A stretch of DNA of 64,000 bases from CAWKEY01 sp963848675 (GTDB taxonomy: Bacteria > Pseudomonadota > Gammaproteobacteria > Methylococcales > Methylomonadaceae): assembly GCA_963848675.1 (NCBI GenBank), contig CAWKEY010000038.1, forward strand, positions 33,904 through 97,903. The letters are read 5' to 3'. The notes under the pieces are model-generated. The model was not told the DNA's origin. It worked only from the letters and a program-made list of their open reading frames with translations, and did no database searches. The translations under genes were made by a program, and so were the position numbers. Of the stretch, positions 51,958 to 59,900 are shown piece by piece (within the stretch, counting starts at the first letter, position 1; each line of letters starts with the position of its first letter).

Positions 51958-53186
51958 GTGCTTTCCTCCCCATGAATGGTTATGACGGGATCCAGCCAGG
52001 CACAGCCGGCAAAATGCGGGTACGCCAGATTAACTACGTTGAAAACCAAGGCCAGATCACGCCATTCGAAGTTGTTCGTCAGATGTGTCTCGCTGCTTGT
52101 CAGCGCTACGGCCACTGAATAATTGCCCGGCCCGAGATTCATGGGAAATGTAAAGTGGTAAATGATTTCCTGATCGGGCACGAGATCATAGAGCGGCATT
52201 TCCTTCAAGTGGGTGTTCGTGCCAAACATGGGCTGTCCCAGGCGGTCTTTGATCATATAGCCTACCACCAGCTTTGGAATCGGTACATGCACCTTCGCTT
52301 TTACCGCGAGGGTCACTGAGGCCCCCACGCCGGCCACGTCAATCTTTTCGCCCTGATCGTTTAGGAGGGCAACATCGTCAATTGTGGCTTCACCGGTGCC
52401 GGATTGGGTGGCTATCCGGTTATCGTCCCGAACCTGCTGGATGACGCACTGGTTTTCACGGTCGGCAAGCAAGGCATTATAGAAATCCATGACCCCCTCC
52501 GGATCGCCCTCTTTGGCCAACCTGCCCGCATTGAGCAGAATCGCACGATCACAGATGCTTTGGATGGCCTGCTTGTCGTGCGACACAATCAGCAAGGTGG
52601 TGCCCTGCTTGCGGAATTCGCGGATACGATCGAAACTTTTGTGCTGAAAGTAGGCATCGCCCACCGATAAGGCCTCATCGACAATCAGAATATCCGGCCG
52701 CCGCACCGTCGCCACGCTAAAGGCCACGCGCATTTGCATGCCGCTGGAATACACCCGCACCGGCTGATCCATATAATCGCCAATCTCGGCAAAGGCTTCA
52801 ATTTCGGGCATCAGGCTGGTGATTTCTTCAACAGTCATGCCTAATAGCTGCCCTGCCATATAAGCGTTTTGGCGTCCCGTAAAGTCGGGATGGAAGCCCA
52901 TGCCCAGCTCCAACAGTGCGGCCACACGGCCGGTGATCGTAATGCTGCCGGTGGTAGCTTGCGTCGTGCCGGTAATCATTTTCAACAAAGTGCTTTTACC
53001 GGCGCCGTTGATGCCGATGATGCCAACGGCCTCACCCGGATTCACCTTGAAGCTGATTTCCTGCAAGACCCATTTGAGTTGATGACGGGGCTTGCTGAAC
53101 GGCACTAGCCATTCCACCAGCCGCGACCAGCGGGTAGGATATTGTTTGTAGGCTTTGCCTACATTAGCGATGGTGATTGTACCCAT
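51954..53186 (-). CDS. wzt: O-antigen ABC transporter ATP-binding protein Wzt
   Basis: A 410-residue two-part protein. The ABC domain carries Walker A GINGAGKST at 58-66, the signature region VRVYSSGMQMRVAFSVA and Walker B DILIVDEALSVGDAYF. From about residue 250 a C-terminal beta-sandwich follows (VALLNDQGEKIDVAGVGASV, FPMNLGPGNYSVAVALTSSE), the Wzt C-domain that in the characterised O9a system recognises the modified non-reducing end of the chain. Its presence implies a terminated, probably methylated, O antigen. Its partner Wzm is separated from it here by a toxin-antitoxin pair. Confidence 0.94.
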   Translation of the reverse strand: MGTITIANVGKAYKQYPTRWSRLVEWLVPFSKPRHQLKWVLQEISFKVNPGEAVGIIGINGAGKSTLLKMITGTTQATTGSITITGRVAALLELGMGFHPDFTGRQNAYMAGQLLGMTVEEITSLMPEIEAFAEIGDYMDQPVRVYSSGMQMRVAFSVATVRRPDILIVDEALSVGDAYFQHKSFDRIREFRKQGTTLLIVSHDKQAIQSICDRAILLNAGRLAKEGDPEGVMDFYNALLADRENQCVIQQVRDDNRIATQSGTGEATIDDVALLNDQGEKIDVAGVGASVTLAVKAKVHVPIPKLVVGYMIKDRLGQPMFGTNTHLKEMPLYDLVPDQEIIYHFTFPMNLGPGNYSVAVALTSSETHLTNNFEWRDLALVFNVVNLAYPHFAGCAWLDPVITIHGEEST

Positions 53187-53204
53187 GTTCAGTAGGATTT
53201 CAGA

Positions 53205-53627
53205 TCAGTTGGGCGCTGCATGAATCGGCTTATGCAGGAATGCGGCGATAAACTGGAGGCGATCGTTAGTGATAAGTTCATAGACCAGCTGCATATCAAT
53301 ATTCATGTAGTCATGCACAATCCGGCTGCGTAAGCCAATCGCCGAATTCCACTGCTGCAGCTCTTGCCAACTGATACCACCATGCTGTTCGAGGCTGGCA
53401 AAGGCATCATACGCCGATACGGGTACCGGCTCGCCGGCCGATTTAAGGATATGCTTTGCCTTAGCGATGGCATTTTCTATGAGGACTTGCAGGGCGTGCA
53501 GTACGCCACTTTGCTCCAGACGGGAAAGCGCTGCTCCCGCCAGAATGCGTTGTTTCGCCTCTGCGAGCAAGGCCATTTGCTCGTTGGCAATCCGTTCGCT
53601 TTCTGCCTGATAGAGATCAAGCCGCAT
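53205..53627 (-). CDS. hepT: HepT-like HEPN toxin
   Basis: From ATG 53627, 140 all-helical residues of the DUF86/HepT type. The HEPN ribonuclease motif R-X4-H-X-Y is intact as RSRIVHDY (Arg100, His105, Tyr107). In characterised HepT-MntA pairs the antitoxin AMPylates this Tyr and blocks RNA cleavage. The upstream part of the open frame (to 53732) belongs to the overlapping mntA and is not helical HEPN sequence. It overlaps mntA by 11 bases and ends 18 bases before wzt. The gene is not decayed. Confidence 0.85.
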   Translation of the reverse strand: MRLDLYQAESERIANEQMALLAEAKQRILAGAALSRLEQSGVLHALQVLIENAIAKAKHILKSAGEPVPVSAYDAFASLEQHGGISWQELQQWNSAIGLRSRIVHDYMNIDMQLVYELITNDRLQFIAAFLHKPIHAAPN

Positions 53628-54000
53628 GACTTTTCCTCCAGTAATAGTCTTCCAGCTCTCCCCAGGTTTGGGTGAGGTAGTGGCACCATGCCAGGGTATC
53701 CTCGCCCTTGAGAACGATGCCTTCTTCGGCAATCACTGCGCGCATTGCCAATCGAGTCATTGGAATATCAATCAGGTCAATTTGATCCTTGTGTATCCCG
53801 ATTGCATCGGCAATTTGCTGTTTCAGGGCTTCTGAGAGCTCCAGGCCAGCCAATCCGTCAATATGTTTTTGCCATCGAACAGCAATGTCCCAATCGCTCT
53901 GATCAGTTGCGCTTTGAGATGCCTGACTCCCTATTAAAATAGCCAACTCGAGCTCGGCAATGGTTTGCAGTAACTTTGTTAAGCCTTCGAGCTTGGTCAT
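53617..54000 (-). CDS. mntA: MntA-like nucleotidyltransferase antitoxin
   Basis: A 127-residue minimal nucleotidyltransferase. The catalytic motif GS-X10-D-x-D is complete: ILIGSQASQSATDQSDWDIA, with Gly24-Ser25 and Asp36/Asp38. DQIDLIDIPMTRLAMRAVIA supplies the third strand. In the MntA-HepT class this enzyme neutralises HepT by adding AMP. The start overlaps the wzm stop (ATGA), so the pair is translated with the O-antigen transporter. The toxin-first or antitoxin-first order varies in the class; here the antitoxin is first. Confidence 0.87.
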   Translation of the reverse strand: MTKLEGLTKLLQTIAELELAILIGSQASQSATDQSDWDIAVRWQKHIDGLAGLELSEALKQQIADAIGIHKDQIDLIDIPMTRLAMRAVIAEEGIVLKGEDTLAWCHYLTQTWGELEDYYWRKSHAA

Positions 54001-54791
54001 AGCTCATCCACCATTTCACCGGCATGTTTACGAAACAGGCGCATGCCGAAAGCGCATAAGACAAGCGCAAGCATGGCTACGGGCAACAGACTTTGCCATA
54101 ACGGCCATTGCCCGCTCACGAGCACATCCTGGCAGGCGTCAATAAGAATAGCCATGGGGTTGTAGCCCATCCATAAGCGCACGGATTCTGGCAGGATGCT
54201 CAGTGGATAAACGATCGGGGTGAGCCAGAACCAAAACTGAATGAAGATGCCAAAAAACTGGCCCACATCACGGAAGAATACATTAAGTACGCCAAGACTG
54301 ATGCCCAAACCGATGGCAAAGGCGACAAGAATGGCGACAACAGGCAATAACGCCACGTAAACCAGACCGACGAAATTGCCGGAAATCAGTAAGAATATGC
54401 TGAATATCGCGAATACGATGGAGAAATTCAGGAGGGCATTGGCGACCACTACCACTGGCAAACAAAGCCTGGGGAAACTCAGCTTCTTGAGCAGGTTGGC
54501 ATGTTCAAGAAAGGTGTTCTGGGCACGCATAACGATTTCTGCGAATAAGCCCCAGATCAGTATCCCCGTACAGAGATAGATACTGTAGGCAAACGTGCTA
54601 TCAACACCCGGCAATTTGGCGCGCATGATTTGTGAGAAAATCACGGTGTAAACGGTGATCATGGCCAATGGATTGAGCACTGTCCACAACGCGCCCAGTA
54701 GAGAATTGCGGTACTTGGACTGAAATTCGCGCTTGACGCTACCGACAATAAAGCCGCGATAGGCCCATAAGGCCCTGAATATGTTCCCCAT
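53997..54791 (-). CDS. wzm: O-antigen ABC transporter permease Wzm
   Basis: A 264-residue ABC-2 type permease with six hydrophobic segments. The amphipathic start ALWAYRGFIVGSVKREFQSK, then YRNSLLGALWTVLNPLAMIT, is the hallmark of polysaccharide/polyol phosphate exporters. LEHANLLKKLSFPRLCLPVV and FWFWLTPIVYPLSILPES are further family blocks. With Wzt it exports the completed lipid-linked O chain across the inner membrane. It is the first gene of the wzm-mntA-hepT-wzt-methyltransferase string. Confidence 0.93.
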   Translation of the reverse strand: MGNIFRALWAYRGFIVGSVKREFQSKYRNSLLGALWTVLNPLAMITVYTVIFSQIMRAKLPGVDSTFAYSIYLCTGILIWGLFAEIVMRAQNTFLEHANLLKKLSFPRLCLPVVVVANALLNFSIVFAIFSIFLLISGNFVGLVYVALLPVVAILVAFAIGLGISLGVLNVFFRDVGQFFGIFIQFWFWLTPIVYPLSILPESVRLWMGYNPMAILIDACQDVLVSGQWPLWQSLLPVAMLALVLCAFGMRLFRKHAGEMVDEL

Positions 54792-55077
54792 CAGCCGGCA
54801 TCCCTGATCAAGGCATCCACTGAACGCACATTTAAAAACCCTGCCGGTGAATCGCCGGGTGTTTTTTCATGATTATTTTTGCCGCTATTGGCTGCTGTCC
54901 GACCAATAGTCAACAGCAAAACCGGTTCGTGATTAATTTGAAATTCGCGCGAGTCTCTGCCGGGTGTACAGCCATTAGATCGGCATAAGTGCCTGAATTT
55001 GTTAATGATCATATATCGGAATGCGCTTTGCCTGGTGAATAATTGGAGAGCAATTAAGTTTATAACAATCAGTCCGC

Positions 55078-55214
55078 GTAACTATTCAGCGTTTTATGCA
55101 AGATGCTTGATTGTAATGTCATTTCGACCAACGGGAGAAATCTTAAGCGCTGGAGCATACCTACAGGCTTCAAGATTCCTCGCCCTGCTCGGAATGACAC
55201 AGGGCGCTGAATAG
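55078..55214. repeat. Dispersed palindromic repeat, family R1, copy 6
   Basis: The cleanest copy: outer arms ACTATTCAGCG and CGCTGAATAG; inner arms TGTCATTTCGACC and CTCGGAATGACA. It lies in the gap of about 580 bases between gmd and wzm, where I see no other gene. Confidence 0.92.
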
Positions 55215-55372
55215 CTGCCAATCCGCATGCATAATTTTCTCCCTGCCGAGATTCGATTAATCGAGGCTCAAGGGTCATATTGCTGATGGAACCATAGGAT
55301 GCAATCCTTTATGGCCAAATCGAATTCCCTGGCTAGCCTGGAGTGCTGTTTAATCAAGCAGCATGGGGCCGT

Positions 55373-56353
55373 TCAATTATAAGTCTCTCGCTCCACGCGA
55401 CGCATATCGGCCTCTACCATCATGCTGATGAGTTGTTCGAGGCTGGTTTTTGACTCCCAACCTAATTTGGCTTTTGCTTTGGCAGGGTCACCTAACAGCA
55501 CCTCAACTTCTGACGGCCTAAAGAAGGCGGGGTCAATGACCAGGTAGTCCAAATAGTTTAAGCCTTCATGGCGAAAGGCAATTTCACACATGTCCCGGAC
55601 GGTAGAGGTCTTGCCGGTGGCGATGACATAATCATCGGGACTGTCTTGCTGCAGCATCAGCCACATGGCCTTGACATAGTCGCCTGCAAAGCCCCAGTCG
55701 CGTTTCGCATCTATGTTGCCAAGGCGCAGTTCCTTTTGCTTCCCTTGTTTGATACGGGCAACAGCGTCGGTAACTTTACGAGTGACAAATTCAAGACCGC
55801 GCAAGGGAGATTCATGGTTGAAAAGTATGCCGCTTGAAGCATGTAGCTCGTAGCTTTCCCGATAGTTTATGGTTATCCAGTGGCCGTAGAGCTTGGCTAC
55901 GCCATAGGGGCTGCGCGGATAAAACGGTGTCGTTTCGCTTTGCCGTTCGGCTTGGATGAGACCAAACATTTCGCTGGTGGACGCCTGGTAAAAGCGGGCC
56001 TGGGGATTGACGATGCGCACTGCTTCGAGCAGGTTGGCGACGGAAACGCCGGTGACTTGTGCGGTGAGCAGGGGTTGATCCCAAGAGCTGCCGACAAAGC
56101 TTTGTGCGGCGAGGTTATACACTTCGTCGGGCTGAGCGGCTTGCATGGCTCTGATTAGCGAGGTCGGGTCCGTCACATCACCGTTGATGAGCTGGATATG
56201 CTCTGCAATGCCCAGTTCTCTAAGACGCCACTGAGTATCTGTGCTTCTCCGGGCAATCAGACCATAAACGCTGTAATTGTTCTGCAGCAGCCATTGGGCA
56301 AGATAGGCGCCGTCCTGGCCAGTAATTCCGGTAATCAGTGCTTTTTTTGTCAT
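55373..56353 (-). CDS. gmd: GDP-mannose 4,6-dehydratase
   Basis: A 326-residue extended short-chain dehydrogenase that converts GDP-D-mannose to GDP-4-keto-6-deoxymannose. The NADP loop is ALITGITGQDGAYLAQWLL, the Arg-rich dimer loop GLIARRSTDTQWRLRELGI, and the catalytic Tyr-Lys is in PRSPYGVAKLYGHWITINYR. FNHESPLRGLEFVTRKVTDA and GNIDAKRDWGFAGDYVKAMW are near-invariant in Gmd. It uses the product of manC/manB and feeds Rmd. It is separated from rmd by about 200 bases with no recognised gene. Confidence 0.95.
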   Translation of the reverse strand: MTKKALITGITGQDGAYLAQWLLQNNYSVYGLIARRSTDTQWRLRELGIAEHIQLINGDVTDPTSLIRAMQAAQPDEVYNLAAQSFVGSSWDQPLLTAQVTGVSVANLLEAVRIVNPQARFYQASTSEMFGLIQAERQSETTPFYPRSPYGVAKLYGHWITINYRESYELHASSGILFNHESPLRGLEFVTRKVTDAVARIKQGKQKELRLGNIDAKRDWGFAGDYVKAMWLMLQQDSPDDYVIATGKTSTVRDMCEIAFRHEGLNYLDYLVIDPAFFRPSEVEVLLGDPAKAKAKLGWESKTSLEQLISMMVEADMRRVERETYN

Positions 56354-56549
56354 GTTTTCCGCCAGTTTTTTGCTTAATCATTCAACGCCGGGTATGGAAA
56401 GGCTATTGAACTGACCCGCTAAAATAGCATATTGCGTTTCTTCGAGCAATCAGAGGACTGGCTCCGATCGTGCTGGAGTGGCCGGTGGACGGCATAGAAA
56501 CCGTTCCGGCTAGTGATAGGTAGTGTTGATCCAAGCAATAGTCCCATGA

Positions 56550-57485
56550 TCATTGCAAGCCGTCCTTAGCAAGGCTGTTGAGCTGATCTTCCAATATATC
56601 ATGTAACGATTGGGCTAAAGATACCGCGGGAAGCCATCCGGTATGTTGATAAATTTTACTGGCGCTGCCACTGCTGCGCTGCTGCTCGTTGGCCCTGATC
56701 AGTTTGGGTTTGGCAACAATATCAACAGTGACACCGGTCATTTCAATAAAGGCATTGAGGATATCGGCTATCCATGTCTCTTGCCCGGAGCATACATTGT
56801 AAATCTCACCGGCTTTTCCAGCTTCGAGCAGCAATGTGTAGGCCCGCACAATATCACGCACATCGGTGAAGTCCCGGCTTACATGTAAATTGCCGGTTTC
56901 AATCACGGCCGGAACAAGGCCGAGTTTGATGCTGGCAACCTGCCTGGCAAAGCCGGGGACCACAAAGCGGTGACTCTGCCCGGGACCAATGTGATTGAAG
57001 GGGCGAGCCATGATAATGTCCAAGGATTCGGTTTGGCTCCATTGGTAACAGAGCATTTCGGCTGCGACCTTGCTAACCGCGTAGGGATTGCGTGGTTTTA
57101 AGGGGTGGTTTTCGCTGATAGGCAAATCTGCAGCATCGCAAAGTCCATATTGATCTCCTGAGCCCACATACAGCATGCGGCCTCGAAAGCCGTGATTTTT
57201 TAGACTTTGCAGCAGGTTCAAGGTCCCTATGAAGTTGATTTGGTAAGTTTCATGCGGATCGATGAATGATTGAGGCACGAAACTTTGCGCTGCCAGATGA
57301 ATGACCCAGTCGGGCTGGATTTCGAGTATCGCGGCATCTATGCTCTCGATATTGCGCATTTCCAGTTTTTGGCTTGGTAAAAGACACTCAGCCTCTGGGT
57401 AGTGGCTCTTGATGTGTTCTAGCAAGGTTTTACCAACAAATCCGCCAGAACCGGTAACAAGAATTTTCAAGGGTGCAGAATTCAT
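56550..57485 (-). CDS. rmd: GDP-6-deoxy-4-keto-D-mannose reductase (GDP-D-rhamnose synthesis)
   Basis: A 311-residue SDR reductase with ILVTGSGGFVGKTLLEHI as the cofactor loop, RNPYAVSKVAAEMLCYQWSQ with the Tyr-Lys pair, and MARPFNHIGPGQSHRFVVPG with SRDFTDVRDIVRAY as Rmd-type blocks. Adjacent to gmd it most likely makes GDP-D-rhamnose. GDP-fucose synthase and the 6-deoxytalose enzyme are less likely because the RPFNHIGPGQ block is Rmd-like. The combination rmd-gmd-wzm-wzt mirrors the A-band (common polysaccharide antigen) locus of Pseudomonas. Confidence 0.88.
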   Translation of the reverse strand: MNSAPLKILVTGSGGFVGKTLLEHIKSHYPEAECLLPSQKLEMRNIESIDAAILEIQPDWVIHLAAQSFVPQSFIDPHETYQINFIGTLNLLQSLKNHGFRGRMLYVGSGDQYGLCDAADLPISENHPLKPRNPYAVSKVAAEMLCYQWSQTESLDIIMARPFNHIGPGQSHRFVVPGFARQVASIKLGLVPAVIETGNLHVSRDFTDVRDIVRAYTLLLEAGKAGEIYNVCSGQETWIADILNAFIEMTGVTVDIVAKPKLIRANEQQRSSGSASKIYQHTGWLPAVSLAQSLHDILEDQLNSLAKDGLQ

Positions 57486-57913
57486 AATTAATCGAGTATT
57501 TTTAGATCAATGATCTGATTTAAAGCAATAGCCATGGCTATCCCCAGACTGTTGGCAAAAATAGCGAACCCACAAAATCCGGCCCCATAGTTTTTATTCT
57601 CCCAATTTCCTGGCCAATGCCAATGGCCCGCACAAGGCTAGGCATAGTGGGGTAACACCGTTGACAGATTAGCATAAAGGCGAAGCTGACAATACTACGC
57701 TGATGCCTGTGCTTTTGTCACTCTTCAGCGTCATTTATCAGAGCAATCGCGCAATCCACCTCTTGACAGGTCAAGGAGTATAAAACTATCGATTTGCAGA
57801 GAGAACAAGGATGTTGCCTGATCAGCGATGCCTTGCTTCCAAGACCTCAAAGACCTCCACCGTGAAACGAAAAACAAATTGCTCAAGCTGATCGATATAG
57901 TTATGATCGTTTT
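57486..57913. other. Intergenic with possible gene debris
   Basis: Short open stretches occur, including a minus-strand one ending at 57487 (with FAIFANSLGIAMAIALNQI) and a plus-strand one near 57850 (LKDLHRETKNKLLKLI). Neither has a start or a recognised family. They may be remnants of genes lost at this junction; I make no call. Confidence 0.3.
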
Positions 57914-58006
57914 ATACCAATCCCAATAAGTTCTCTCTTTTATCCTTCTCCAGCCGTAGAAGGTGGGGATGAGGGGATTCAAATAATAACTTATTGGAAT
58001 TGGTAT
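57914..58006. repeat. MITE-like inverted repeat of 93 bases
   Basis: The terminal arms ATACCAATCCCAATAAGTT (57914-57932) and the complement of AACTTATTGGAATTGGTAT (57988-58006) differ at one base. The middle is T- and G-rich without coding likeness. Confidence 0.75.
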
Positions 58007-58113
58007 TACTTCCCGTGCTTACAAGACCAGCCTTACGCCTTGGTATCTCGGGGCTGCGAGTAACAGGGCTCCAGATATTAATCACTACAACTTTCATTCA
58101 AATCGTCTCTTGA

Positions 58114-58653
58114 TTAGCAAGATGCTTCAGCTAATCGAAGCCAGGCGTCTGGGCGAGGTCCGACAGCGATGGCGGCCACGAGAAGACGCCTCGGGAGCGT
58201 ATCGAGCTGGAAACGACGGTTGAAGCGATAGGCGAACGCCGCTAAATAACGCGAGGCGTATTTTGCGAAATCAAAGGCGTGATAAGCCTCACCCAGGCTG
58301 GTTTTTAGGTTGCCCAGTACGGTGTTGAGCCACAGGAATTCTGGCAGGTCTTTAGGTTTGCGGCCACCGATGATGATCGCGTGGTGTTGGCAACCCGCCT
58401 CGGTCAGCGCAGCAAAACAGGCCAAGCCGTCAGAAAGCACTGCACATCCGGCAGCAAGGTTGGTTTTAGCCCAGTCGGCAATGGCCTTGCTGGTAAAGCC
58501 GGAGACTGGCGTTAACTTGACGCGCAAGGGATGCCCTTCCTCATCGAAGGCAAGCGCCGCAACAAAGGGGACTTTGTTTTCAGAACCCCGGCCGGCCTTG
58601 CCACCACTGAGCTCACCACCGAAGTAAGCATCATCGACTTGGACTTGGCCGCT
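58114..58653 (-). pseudogene. ISXO2/IS1595-like transposase, 5' truncated
   Basis: An open reading from 58653 reads VQVDDAYFGGELSGGKAGRG, then VPFVAALAFDEEGHPLRVKL, AIADWAKTNLAAGCAVLSDG and NLKTSLGEAYHAFDFAKYAS, ending RYLAAFAYRFNRRFQL. These are ISXO2-like (IS1595 family) blocks, including DAYFGGE with the first catalytic acid. The N-terminal zinc-ribbon part is missing and stops (TAA, TGA) precede 58653, so the element is dead. It marks the left edge of the GC-rich foreign module. Confidence 0.8.
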
Positions 58654-58790
58654 TTATCATTGGAAGAGGCTAAGTCTTGCCAAACAGATCCGCTTCGGGT
58701 AACGTCTACCGAACCAAACTTAGTTAGAAAGTACTGTTGAAATTCCTATACATCACGCAATCTGCCAGTTCCGCAAGGTTACTGGGGAAC

Positions 58791-58916
58791 AGGCCTAATT
58801 ATTTCGCAGTCTTGACGACGGCCGAGCTGGCCGTCACCGCACGCCTAGCTGGATCTGCGGCGCACCAGCCAACTGCGGACCTTCTGCTGGGCCAGCAATG
58901 GCATAAGGATATCTGA
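58791..58916 (+). pseudogene. Possible 3' end of a lost gene in front of the GT2 gene
   Basis: A frame reading RPNYFAVLTTAELAVTARLA, then HQPTADLLLGQQWHKDI, ends in a TGA three bases before the GT2 start. GC content rises sharply at about 58803. This looks like the tail of a gene from the same donor DNA, cut off by the rearrangement. I cannot name it. Confidence 0.3.
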
Positions 58917-58919
58917 ACC

Positions 58920-59900
58920 ATGTCCAATGCCGCCAGCGTGGCCGTCGTGATCCCCTGCTTCCGGGTGACCCGCCACATCCTCGGCGTGATCGCCGGCATC
59001 GGTCCCGAGGTGGACCGCATCTACGTCGTTGACGACAAATGCCCAGACGGCTCGGGCGCCCTGGTACGCGCCGAATGCCGCGATGCGCGCGTCACCGTGC
59101 TCGACCACGCGGAGAACCGCGGCGTCGGCGGCGCCGTCATGAGCGGCTATGCGGCCGCCATCGCCGACGGCTGCCAAGTCATCGTCAAGGTCGACGGCGA
59201 CGGCCAAATGGATTGCGCCCTGATTCCCGCCTTCATCGCCCCCATCCTGGCCGGCGAGGCCGACTATAGCAAGGGCAACCGCTTCTTCTTCCTCGACCAG
59301 ATCGGCAACATGCCGCCGCTACGCCTGTTCGGCAATGCCGTGCTTTCGCTCCTGAGTAAGCTCTCCACCGGCTATTGGGACTTGTTTGACCCCACCAACG
59401 GCTACACGGCCATCCATGCCGATGCTGCCCGCCACCTGCCCTTCGACAAGATCAGCCAGCGCTATTTCTTCGAGACGGACATGCTGTTTCGCCTCAACAC
59501 GCTGCACGCCGTCGTCGTCGACGTGCCGATGGACGCCGTCTACGGCAACGAGGTGAGCAATCTGAAGATCTCGAAGATCATCACCGAATTCCTGCTCAAG
59601 CACGTGCGCAACTTCTTCAAGCGCCTGTTCTACAACTACTACCTGCGCAATATGTCGCTCGCCTCGATCGAGCTGCCGCTCGGCGTGGCCTTGATAGGCG
59701 CCGGCGGCGCCTACGGCCTGTGGCAATGGCTCGCCTCGGCGCGCGCTGGTACCGCCACCCCGGCCGGCACCGTGATGCTGGCCGCCCTGCCGGTGATGTT
59801 GGGCTTGCAGCTGTTGCTGGCCTTCCTCGCCTACGACATCGCCGCCGTGCCGCGTCGGCCCATCCACAAGCACACGCGCTTTCGCAGTCCCGATGCTTGA
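58920..59900 (+). CDS. GT2 family polyprenyl-phosphate glycosyltransferase (GtrB/DPM-like)
   Basis: A 326-residue membrane-anchored transferase. VAVVIPCFRVTRHILGVIAG starts the GT-A fold; IYVVDDKCPDGSGA binds nucleotide and VIVKVDGDGQMD is the DxD metal site. ISQRYFFETDMLFRLNTLHA and VPMDAVYGNEVSNLKISKII follow, then two C-terminal helices (ELPLGVALIGAGGAYGLWQW and AGTVMLAALPVMLGLQLLLA). Such enzymes charge undecaprenyl phosphate with one sugar for use outside the membrane. It overlaps the next gene by eight bases. Codon third positions are almost all G or C, unlike the neighbours. Confidence 0.88.
   Translation: MSNAASVAVVIPCFRVTRHILGVIAGIGPEVDRIYVVDDKCPDGSGALVRAECRDARVTVLDHAENRGVGGAVMSGYAAAIADGCQVIVKVDGDGQMDCALIPAFIAPILAGEADYSKGNRFFFLDQIGNMPPLRLFGNAVLSLLSKLSTGYWDLFDPTNGYTAIHADAARHLPFDKISQRYFFETDMLFRLNTLHAVVVDVPMDAVYGNEVSNLKISKIITEFLLKHVRNFFKRLFYNYYLRNMSLASIELPLGVALIGAGGAYGLWQWLASARAGTATPAGTVMLAALPVMLGLQLLLAFLAYDIAAVPRRPIHKHTRFRSPDA

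Noticed and set aside
54791..55012. A 73-codon minus-strand frame ending at the wzm start
   Set aside because: No ribosome site, no family-like block and composition of non-coding DNA; more likely the wzm leader.
57487..57640. Minus-strand open stretch before rmd with a membrane-like segment
   Set aside because: Begins directly after a stop, has no start codon context and a competing frame reads equally well.
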